From assembly GCA_948146395.1 (NCBI GenBank), contig OX411543.1, positions 51,254,017 through 51,318,016 of the forward strand: 64,000 bases of DNA. Direction: 5' to 3'. The position numbers and the translations under genes are program-made. Positions 24,201 to 36,200 of the stretch are shown piece after piece (the first letter of the stretch is position 1; every line of letters starts with the position of its first letter). The notes beneath the pieces were generated by a model, which saw only the letters and a program-made list of their open reading frames with translations, was not told where the DNA came from and searched no databases. The DNA comes from Fragum whitleyi (lineage: Eukaryota > Mollusca > Bivalvia > Cardiida > Cardiidae).

Positions 24201-27200
24201 GGGAGTCCCTGGTTTAGGTAAATACGATTTCTTTTAGGCTAAAATCATGTATTTTGTGGATTTGGAGCTATTCCCTGTTTAAAGGTAAATGAATTGATAG
24301 AAGTATATTAGTATTTGGGGCTTAACTTCAGGAAAGAATTGAAAACTGTTTAGGCAGTCTTCAATTCTTTTCTGAAGATTATCCCCAGAAAGTCGATGGG
24401 ACTCATACCACATATTTTTGGGGTCCTGGATACTTATTTTTGCATCTCAGACTCCCAAGACCTGCGTCCCTGAAAACCCTGATTTAGTTTTTCCTGGAAA
24501 TAACCTTTTCAATTCTAGGATGTTAGTCCTGCTGGTGACTGTTACAGACTCATTATCCAGAGACTGAGGTTCAAGTTTTATCCCAGCGTATTTGATCAGG
24601 TGGACTGTCAACTAAGCAAGCTTATCATGACATCACTGTGTGTAAATAAGGAAGATAACAGTGGTAAATCTTGGATAATGATTCTTTCCCCTATCCCTTG
24701 TCCTGCTAAATTTATATTTTGTATTAAAGATATAAACCAATTTTCGTGACATTTCAAACTCTCTGGCTCAATTTTATCCCATTATAATTTAATAAGAACA
24801 AGGCAGGTAGGCTACAATCCGATAGCACATCTGAATAAAAACCTTCATTTTCTTTTTAGAAAAGTAGAAAACTATCTTACTTGTCCAAGGACAAGTGAAG
24901 AAACTCAGTATTTACACACCTCAAGGAGCAATGTTGATATATTTTGCTCATAAAAAATTTCACAGTCCATTTTAGGATTTGGGCTTTGAAATCCCAAAGC
25001 CACTAGACTATGGACAATGACTTACTTATATTTAAAAGGAAAAACCTAGAAAACACTTCTTGAAACGTGAAGAAAAAAAACAGATTTTATCAGTAAAAGA
25101 TTATGATCTTAAAAAGCAATTTTCAGAAAGAGAATTTTTTTCAATATTTGAAATCTATTCTTTTATGTAATTGCTTGTTTTGGTTCATTCAGATTTACAA
25201 AAAAAACAGGAATTTTATTTATATTAGTTTATCATTTTGTAAGAATGATGTTAGAATGCTGTGTTTTTTGGCTTCTTCTATAACTTTCAAGTTGAGGGTT
25301 TAGTGCAAGACTGTACTAAGTGTATATACTATGTATATACACTTAGTACTATCTTGTACTGAACCCTGGAAGTTTTGTTTCAGGATTAGAGACCTCAGTT
25401 TTGTTAGGCAGTTTAGCCTATATACACAAACTAGCCTGGCATACCGGTAGCAGTCAAGTAGCAATTGTGATGTTTAAAGCCTTGTACTATATGTATCAAC
25501 GTCTCAATAATGACTCATTCTCTAATGATATTCAAAGGTAAATTTAATTTACTCAAACTTAGGGTAGTTCCGCAACATTTAGACAGTCATGAACTTAAAC
25601 AGTATTAACCAAGTTTTCCTAATGATTTCATTGTTGTGGTCGGTGTCGTCAGTGAAGTTGTGCAGTAAATTTTTCATTTTGTGATAACTTGTTCACTTGA
25701 AGCTTATAATATTTGTTCACTTTCAAAAGTGCAATCCATATTTAAGGGACTAGATATAACTTTAAATGCATTTTTGTACCAATAATGTCCCAGGTTTTTA
25801 ATCCTCATCCAGCATCCTTGCCAACTGATTGTCAGGCATCTGCAGGCAGTGCTTTTGTTTACATAATTCAGATGACTAAACTCCAATGACAATTCGTATA
25901 ATATATTTCTTTAGTTCTTTGCATAGAAATCTTGCACGAATTCATACTGTCTTTGTTTAGATAAACGCATAGATCTAAACATATAGTTATATGTTGTAGG
26001 GTCAGTAATAGTTAAGATTTAAACAATCAATTTTTCACAAAGATCTCACCTGAAAGAATACTACTTTTGAGTTGATGTAGTTTCTTATAGCAATTCATGT
26101 TTAATTCATGTGTTTTTTTTATTCCTTGACTCATAGTAGAATGCTGTTTCAAATTTAATATTTTGTCTGTGTTGTAGGTTTCTGAGAGGCCTGTGCACAG
26201 ATTTACCTCATTTCATTCCTCACACTATAGACTTTCTAGACAGTATTCAAGAACTTCAAATAAGCAGGTATGGATGTCACCATAGTCTGTTAAAGTTTAT
26301 CATTAATCAATGAATAGATGAAAGGATTCCTACTAGCAAGTTTCAACTTTTATCACATATGACATGTTATAGACCTACTGGTTTAACCCTGGTTATGCTA
26401 AACCTAGAATATTTGTATCGAGCATAGTTTGAAATATTTTCAAACTGATCACTAATTTACAATAATGGCCTCTGTTTCTTTCAGCACTTTGATTTAGGAT
26501 AATTTTAAGAAGATTTTTAATTCAGCATGACAAGGCTTAAAATGGAAATTTTCAATATTTGTATAATAATGGTTTGTTTAATGTGTTAAGAGTCATATCA
26601 TTCAACTTGTATTACCGAAAAAGTTGTATGTTAAAGAAAATGAATAAACCTTGTGTTATAAGTTTGAAAACAGAGAGCAATTACAAAGCCCAATCAAGTT
26701 AAATGGGTTTGTAGAAGTTTCCATTTTTTGCAGTTAAATTATTGTGCTCTACAAAAAAAAACATTTTTTTTCCAGCACCATATATGTAGAAACTCTAGAT
26801 TTATTACACAAGCAAGTTGTCATGGCAACAGAGGATCAGATAGAGAAAAGTTACCATTTCTACCTCCAAATATTGAAGAAGGCAGCCTGTGAGAAAAATA
26901 TATCACAAGCAGTAAGATTAAACCACGAGTTTCAGTACTTGTAGAAGATTTTTTACATAAATATTTCTATAGTAAGAAAACAAAATCATTGATAACACAG
27001 TGCTTTTATGTCTTAACCCTTTCCTGTTTTACAAAATTTTGGACCTGTCCAGATCCAAAGGTTTTGCAGACGAAAATTTAAAGTGGACTTAATTTGAATA
27101 ATAACCATTCAGTAGGATAGAAAATAGTGTGGAAAAAAAAGAAATTGCTTGTCAGAAGCAATTTCTTCTTTTTTCACAATGTTTTCTCAATCATAAAATC

Positions 27201-30200
27201 ATAGGCACGTAAAAAGCAGGGATTAAACAGCAAAGGGTTAAATTTCTGCTTAGAAATCAATCTTTTTTATAAGGCAATCAAAAGACAGGACGTATTATTT
27301 GATCAGCTCTGCCGTCCAGACGGGGTCCCCTTGTTTGTCCGAAACATAACTCTGTCACCTTAAGTCTGATCTATTTGAAACTTGGTAGTTATATTCTTCT
27401 ATAGAACCATTACTCTACCTAGCTTATTTGTTTAGTTATTGTCCTTTGTTGAATTTTTAGTCAACATCAAGCAGAGTGACAGGGGTATCTCGTGACCAGG
27501 GGTGTGGAATTCCCATGCCTGACTTGTCCGACTCGGGCTTTTGTACTTGCGGACAAGTAAATTTTTCTAAGCCACTTGTCCAAGGACAAGTAAATACCAG
27601 GGCAAATCTTGGAATGTTACTTTAAAGAATTAAGAAAGAAATCATCCAAATGTTCATATCATAGGGTAGAAAACATTGATTTTAATGAAGAAAATGCTGG
27701 ATACCAGCATTGTCTTCATCAAAAGGCAATGTTTTTTTTCTAATTTTTCTATTTACTCTTTAGTGGACAAGTTCATTTTGATCCTGGATGAGTAGAAAAT
27801 CCGCTTTTACTTGTCCAGGGACAAGTGGAGAAAACTTGTATTTCCACACCCCTGGTGACAATTTGCCACCTTGTTCTTATTGCTCTTATGAAAATATCAT
27901 GATGTCTTTATAATTTAAGTTTTTGAAGCTCACATGAGCACAAAGTGCTCAAGTGAGCTATTCGTCTTTTTGTTATGCATTAATTATCACAAAAAAAGGG
28001 ATTCAAGTAGATCTATGGTTCAAATCAAATTAAGATTGAATGGCCTCTCAATGGTTGACTCTGATTTTAGCTCGACTGAGGACAAGGTGTTTGTCTGCCA
28101 GTGTAGGTCATCAGAAGTTGTCAACAATTCTTTAAACATCTTTTCCTCAGTAACAAATGGGTGGATTGAAACCAGACTTTGCAGGAATTTTCCGTTGGTG
28201 ACCCTTCTCAAAAGTTAGTGAAATTTTGATTGAACCCCAAATATTGGCTTGGCAGGGCAGGGCAGTTTTTTACTCTGAAATGTTTACGTCTTTCTCTCCC
28301 GAATCTACTTGGCAATCACAATTTAACTCTGCATGAATGTCCTTGGATGAGTGTGGACCCTTGTCAGACTGCTTATATTCTGCAGGGAGACTTATGTCAA
28401 AACTTTTCCTAATTAGCTTATTTTCAGAATACAAAGCAATAAGTATACCTTCCTTTTTAAAGAATTTTTGAGATGTGACTTCTAAATTTTCTTCATTGGT
28501 CCTTACTTTTTTTTGGAGCATTCTTTATATGGGGTTTCCCTTGAAGGCACTTTTTTGCATGTAAGGTCACATATCGTAAGCTCAGAGCAAAACAGTATAA
28601 CTCTGATCCATTATGTTATTCTAATTTCTACTTCACAAAACATCTTTTTTTCATTTTTTAACTTTCATATTTTTCCAGTCTTCCTTACAATTCCTCCATA
28701 GTCTGGCAGAGAGGGCTCAATACTTGACAGAGGACCGTTGGAATCTTGGTCACAGAATTTTAGAGACTTGTCGAAACTTTCTACTCTATCAGGGAACTGA
28801 TCAATATTATACAGGTGAGATTTTAGCCTTACTCCTAAATCAAGGGGTTAGTGCTTGTAAATTCCTCATAAGTAAATAGGTACTAAGTAAATAAGCTCTT
28901 ACAGTAGTTTTGCACTCACCCCTTACAATATATTGGTTTATAGATATTTCTATACCTAACCCTTTTCATGCTGATAACAACACAACTCCGTTGTACTCAA
29001 AGCTTTAAGGTGGTGGACCCGTAATAGTTCCACAACCTTCCCTGAAGTAATGACCCTGAATAGTGTTAACCGAGGTTTCCTTATGATTTCCACAAAGAAA
29101 CCTCGGTCAAAATTGTGAAAGTTCATGAGTTCCGAAATGTTGCAGAACTATTACGGTTCCACTACCTAAACAGTTGGTATAACTAGATCAGCTTGAACTG
29201 ACTTGCAGTCTGACCTTTAGCCTATATTGTTTTAGCTCTTTACTTATTAATTGGGGGAATTATTTGAGCCAGACTTGTTTAGCCCTTTCCTGTTTTACAA
29301 AATTTTGGACCTGTCCAAATTCAAAGGTTTTGCAGACGAAAATTTAAAGTGGATTTAATTTGAAAAATAACCATTCTGTAGGGTAGAAAATAGTGTGGAA
29401 AAGGAAGAAATTGCTTGTCAGAAGCAATTTCTTCTTTTTTCACAATGTTTTCTCAATCATAAAATCACAGGCACGTAAAAAGCAGGGATTAAACAGCAAA
29501 GGGTTAAATGTCCCAAAAATAGCCAATTCTATTTTTTGCAGACGAAAATTGAAAGTGGATTTAATATTAAAAATAACCATTCAGTAGGGTAGAAAATAGT
29601 GTGGAAAAAGTTGAAGATACTGTTGATACCTGGTGATAATGACATTCTCAATTAACCCTTTTCATGCTAAATAATAAAACTTAGTAAAATTGAACATAAT
29701 ATTATTATATGCAGGCTGATCTTTATCTTTACCTCCTGCCAAAGTTTAACATGACAAGGGTTAATGAGTCTTGTGTGTTTCAAAATACTTCCATGTTTTA
29801 ATGGTTCAACACAAAGGAAAGTTATAACTTCCTGTTCTTAACTTGGCTGTTTTCTGAAGAGAAAACCAGAGGCATTACTATAGCCTTGGTGTGGTTGTTG
29901 TCTTTGTCATCATCAGTGTTGTTGTTTTTGTCGTTGTGCGAAAACTAACATTTTGAGATATCTCTGTTTCTACTGAAACTTAACACACATGATCACCATC
30001 AAAAGAGCGACCTATGTATTAAAGGGAAAAACTAGATGCATTCTGTGCAAATAATGCCCCTTTTTTCCCCTTAGATTGTTTTCCACCATCCAGGAATCAA
30101 CAGCCATCAGCCATCAGACATCTGCTCTGCTCTTGTTTTGTAGGCTATAACAACTGTCTTGCTGAGCCATAATTTTTTGAAGTCACATGGTATTTGATTA

Positions 30201-33200
30201 GTTTGAAAAAAATTGCAAACTTATCAAATAAATTTGTGAGTCATCTGAAAAGAAAGTGGACTGAAAGTGTTTGAAGTTCAAAATATTACATATAATTAAC
30301 CCTTGTCTTGCTGAATCTGGGATATTCCTGCTTTGGTCGGAAGTATAGAAAAAGATCAGCCTGCACATATGTGCACCTATGTGCAGTCTGGTCTTAGTCT
30401 ACACCACCTGTTTGTCCCCTTTCAAGGCAGTATTATTCATGAGGTTTATTTTCAAAAAGAGGGATTGTCCTTCACCCTTACATTCTAGAGTTTTCACTAA
30501 TTTGATATAAGAGCCAGTCTGAAAGAGGATTTTTATCCAACATGACAAGGGTTAATTAATATTACTGACCCTGATATTCAGAGCTTGACATAAAGGTGAT
30601 TCTAGGAGTCTGATACTCCTTTTTGGGACTCCTTCATTATGAAAGTAAGGAGTCTGATGGATCTTACGAGAATATTTTAATGAAGAAAAATAATGCATAG
30701 GGTGTTTTCCTTTCCAACCCCGTTGTCAAAACTGCAGATCTTTACACTTATACAAAATGAGTTCAAGGAAACATTTTAAGCTTGGCTATTTTTGAAAAAA
30801 CCTCGAGGTAAAATGATCACCTTGGGGTTGTTCGTGTTAGTGTTGACGTTGGAGTTGGGTGACAAACTTTAACAGTGGTCATAACTCTGTTGTTATTGAA
30901 GATATCTTCATGAAACTTGGCATGTGTGTTCACCATAACAAGAGCTTCCCAGGCAATTAAGGGAGCATTGGTAAGCTTATAAATGCAGCGCCAAGTTGGT
31001 TTTGGAAATAGTTTAGATAACTCTTGAATCATTTTTCTAAGAGTTATGCCCTTTTTATACGCCGCCGGAGGCGGACGTATATTGGCGTCATCTTCTCCGT
31101 CTGTCCGTCCGTCCATCCGTCCGTCCATCCGTCCGTCCATCCGTCCGTCCATCCGTCCGTCCATCCGTCCGTCCACTTTTCTTGTCAACGCAACTCCTCC
31201 TAAACTACTGGTTGGATCTTCTTGAAACTTGGTCAATGTTATCACCTCAGTTGGTAGATGTGCATGAAGGAAGGATTTTACGGTTCGTTGATTTTTGCCT
31301 GAGTTATGCCCCTTGATAACTTAGTCTCTGGGTCCACTTTTCTTGTCAACGCAACTCCTCCTAAGTTTCTGGCTGGATCTTCTTGAAACTTGGTCAATGT
31401 TATCACCTCAATTGGTAGATGTGCATGAAGGAAGGATTTTATGGTTCGTTGATTTTTGCCTGAGTTATGCCCCTTGATAACTTAGTCTCTGGGTCCACTT
31501 TTCTTGTCAACGCAACTCCTCCTAAGTTTCTGGCTGGATCTTCTTGAAACTTGGTCAATGTAATCACCTCAATTGGTAGATGTGCATGAAGGAAGGATTT
31601 AATGGTTCGTTGATTTTTGCCTGAGTTATGCCCCTTGATAACTTAGTCTCTGGTCCACTTTTCTTGTCAACGCAACTCCTCCTAAGTTTCTGGCTGGATC
31701 TTCTTAAAACTTGGTCAATGTTATCACCTCAATTGGTAGATGTGCATGAAGGAAGGATTTTATTGTTTGTTGATTTTTGCCTTAGTTATGCTCCTTAAAA
31801 ACTTAGTATCTAGGGCTGATTGAAATTGCAGCCTTTTGAACACAAATCCTCCTTACTTTTTGTCTTTATTTAAATGAAACTTGGTCAATGTCATCACCAT
31901 AATTTGAAGATGTACATGGATCAAGGATTTTTTGACTCATTTATTTCCCTGAATTATGCCCCCTTAAAACTTAGTGCCTGGGGCTTATTGAAATTGCAGC
32001 CTTGTGAAGGCAACTCCTCCTAACTTTTTGTATTGATTTAAATGAAACTTGGTCATTTTCAATTTGGTTCTGTCAAAATAAGTAGTGTCTACAATTATTT
32101 CTGTGAAACAGCAGCAATGTGGTGGCGTATTTTGTGACGATGGCACTCTTGTTGAATTTTTGCATCATCCAGCACCTGTAGACAAATCTCTTGTTGAATC
32201 TAGTAGTATTTTGAAATGAAGGCATCTTCTTTTTGCAGAGGAATCTTCTCATAAGCAATTTCTTCTTTTCTAAAATGTTCACCCATTATGAAAATTAGGA
32301 CTCCCCTTGATTTCATGAGTTGTGAGCCAAATGGACTACCTTACTCACAGTTAGTGCCAATCTCTGATATTGCATCAATTTAGATCGATTATTGAAGATA
32401 ATGATCAATTTATTGATTCAAATTATTTTCCATAATCTGAATTATGATAATTTTGACATTCACAGTTTTATCAATATCTTAGACAAGTAGCGCAGGTTGT
32501 GTGTACTAGTTATTAGGAACTGGATTCAAATTCGATGGCCCAGCGGGAAACAGTTGTAACTCCCTATAAACATATAGGGAGTTACAACTGTTTCACGCTG
32601 AGCCGTTGAAATGATTATCTTACTGCTACAAAAAGCAGCATTAACATGCTGATTAAATGAAAAGGAAGAGAAGAAATATGACAAGCAAAGAAAAGCATGA
32701 AATGATTCAGTCTTACAGTTACTACATAGTTGACAGAAACAAGTACTTTATTATTGCACTATGCACCCACTATGTTCTTAATGAGAAAGTTATGAAAAGT
32801 TTGTTTTGAATAAAGAAGAACTGTGATACAGGATTAAAATTACTCACTTAGTTGTTTGTTTTTGTTGGTTTAACCATCATAAGGATAGTAATCCACTTAT
32901 AATTGAAGTAATTTACAACTTGGAGGTGTGTGTGTCAATGTTTTTGAATTTCAATGACTGATCCTGTATTGTAAACAGGTATTGCATCTGCTAGTACCAA
33001 AGTCAAGTTGATGTGACAATGTCAAGGTCATCTGTCAAGGTCATATAACTCAAAACTAAACCAAAAAACTTAAAATTTGCTAATATCTTCAAACTTATTC
33101 AAGATACAAGGCTCATGTTCGGCATGATGATAGATCTCAATGATACACAACTGCTGGTACCAAGGTCAAGGTCATGTGACAAGCATAAGGTCATCTATCA

Positions 33201-36200
33201 AGGTCAAATAACCCAAAAACTTAATAAAAAAAACTTAACTTTGACAATGACACACATCTGCTGGTACCAAAGTCACAGTCATGTGGCAAGGTCCAGGTCA
33301 TCTGTCAAGGTCAAACTTCTTAAAAACAGAACCCCAAAAAAATTTATTGTTCAGTTTATTCAAGCATATTACAGATACTCATTCTCAAAATTTGCATAAT
33401 CTCAGTGATGTACATCTGTAAGTATCAAGGTCAAGGTCATGTGATAAATGAAGATCAACTGTCAAGGTCAATATTTTGAAAAAAAAAATGCTGTTGGGCG
33501 AAGGTCATTTTCTATATTTTATATAGTGGAAACTTTGAAATTAATTTTCTCAGAATGTAAGTGATGTATATATTAACCAAATTTCACTGGAGTGACCCTT
33601 TATCAGTTTAACAAAAATTATTGTGATCGGATAAGAAATATGTATTTTATGGGCTGAGGTCATTTCTCAATATGTTTTATAGTGCAAACTTTGAAAATCA
33701 TTTTCTCAGAATGTTACTGACGGATATCAATCAAACTTCATCGGTATGATCCATGGCTGACCCATTATCATGCAGTCAAAAATTATTGTCATTTGATGAA
33801 AAATATGCTTTTTATGGGGGGAGGTCATTTCTCTTTTTGTTATATAGTGGAAACTTTGAAAATCAATTTCAACATCAGTAGAACCCAAAGTATCTAAAAA
33901 TCTAGTCAAAACTTTGATTTGCTGTTAAAAGAATTTCAAGCCTGTGGAGCGACTCAAGTCATTCATGGCTTTCTAGTTTCTGAAGCTGATCTCCAGAGAG
34001 TCTTTGGCACTTACATATCACATAGTTTTGAGACCCCTCTCTGCTATTATCTCCGTCTCAGATGTGCAAAACCTGCGTCCCTTAAAACCCTCCCCTTGGC
34101 CCCTTTCCTTCACAGTCACTGAATATGATGGCTTCCTTAAGTCAATCGGGTACCAACAAAATTTCACCTGAATGATCCATGGTAGATCCTTTATCACAAC
34201 TATCAAAATTATCGTGATCGGATAAAAAAAAGATTGACTATGTACTGTAAATCAAGTCATTTTACTGTTTTATTGCCTTCCGAGTTGGCAGAAGTTTATT
34301 TTTTTGTGCCTTCCAAGTTGGCAGAGGTTTTGTTAAGTTTAATTGTATTTAAACAAAACAGTAATATTTATTATCTATCCCTTTATTTTATACATGATCT
34401 AATTGATCTTTTCATTTTGCAAATAAGTCAGCCCCTGATATTTGTGACCTGTCACGCAAAAAAGGGACCATCTGGGTAGTGAGTAAAGTATTGACCGTAG
34501 TGCACGGATTGCACAGGCTGACTGAGGGCCGAAACTTTTCTCAATGTGTTTACTCTCTGAATCAAGAATGATCAATCTACTTTCCAGTGAAAGAATTTTT
34601 GATGTGATCTCTGGTTGACATATGCCCTTCCCAATCTCTTTTCCAAATAACAATTTTACAGAATTCTAGATCCCCTTTCAATTGACAGGTGAAATTTGTT
34701 AAAATGAGATCCTTAGTCATAGACCTCTATTTACAGTTTGAAGACTTTGTTCAATTTTCTATTCCCACCAAATCAAATTGGTGTTCCTGATTACACATTT
34801 TGTATGAAACTTTATCGCTCTAGATATCAATTATTGTTGAGCTATAGTGTGTCTTTTCACAGTAGACTTGATACCATTTAAACAACACTCTTATGGCTAA
34901 TAAAATTTTGTCCTTGTCATATATGCAATAACCAAATCAGTTTATGAAAAAAATGGCAATGTGATTTACTTGCAATAGTATAGAAATGTTGAAAATTGTT
35001 CATCTATTTAAATGAAAATATGGCAAATTAGTTTGTTTGATTTCAAAGCTGCAGGATATTTCAATTATTTATCATGCTGAAGACATTGCAGGCTTCACAT
35101 TTCTATTGTAGATAGAATTGTAGATATTGTAGATTGTTCTTCTCACCAATAGAAAGATACTTCATATTGCTAGAGCTGCAGATAAGAGGAGGTAATTCAA
35201 TTCTAAACTCTTTGTTTCCCTATGAAACCCTATATTTTGGGTACTCATTTGAAGCATCTGGACAAGATGATTCCAATGAGTACCTACAATATAGGATTTG
35301 TGAAAGTTTTGTTGAAATATTTCAATTTGAAATCCAAATAACCCCCTCTATCTGTAGCTTTATATTCCAAGTCTCATAACCATAAGCATATAAATGCCGC
35401 ACCAAGTTGGTCTTGGAAATAGTTTAGAAGATAACGTAAACAGAGCTATGTCGCGAGCAGTTGACTCTACAAATGATTCAAGCTACATCTATGATGACAA
35501 TTATTGGGATGACAACACTTATTCTGGTAAGTTTTTTTTTATGACACCAATAATATGCCTTTCATCAGGGGACGTCATTTCCATATAAATGAGTTATAAA
35601 GTGAAAACTTTGACTATTTACAAATTGAAACCAAATTTAAATGTAATGAGCATTGTGTTATATTATACTAGACTAGACTATGATTTTGTAGGATAAAAAC
35701 ATGCATTTTATAGACAGAGGTCTTTTTGATATATGCTACATAATCGAATCTTTGAACATATTTTTCCATGGAAATATGCAGTAAATTCGTTTTTCCCTCA
35801 AATTCTATTTTTATGGGCTTGAATAAAATTGCTTTTAATAAGTGGTTGATTAACATGAAAAATTGCTTTTTATTCCTTATCTTGTGTTTATAATATGACT
35901 TACGTCTGGGCATTGAAATAACCCCGTTGAATATTTATGATATTACATGGTGTTATTACACTAGTGGAATAAGTATGCAATTGAGTTAAGAGTGTATAGC
36001 AACAATATATATTTTTGTTGTGAAAATGACATCAAAATGTACAGTCATGGGACATAATTGTTCATCCATTACATAAAGTCAACGTCTTTACAATAAATAA
36101 ACATAAAACTTCAAAACATTGTTACTCCATAACTATTGCGTTTCTTACCTTAATATTTGGTCAGATTTCCCTTCATTCTTATAACTTCCTGTAACCATGA

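Noticed and set aside
30817..31245. 142-codon minus-strand frame with repeated RMDG
   Set aside because: It is the reverse translation of the CCGTCCGTCCAT microsatellite plus flanking tandem-core sequence.
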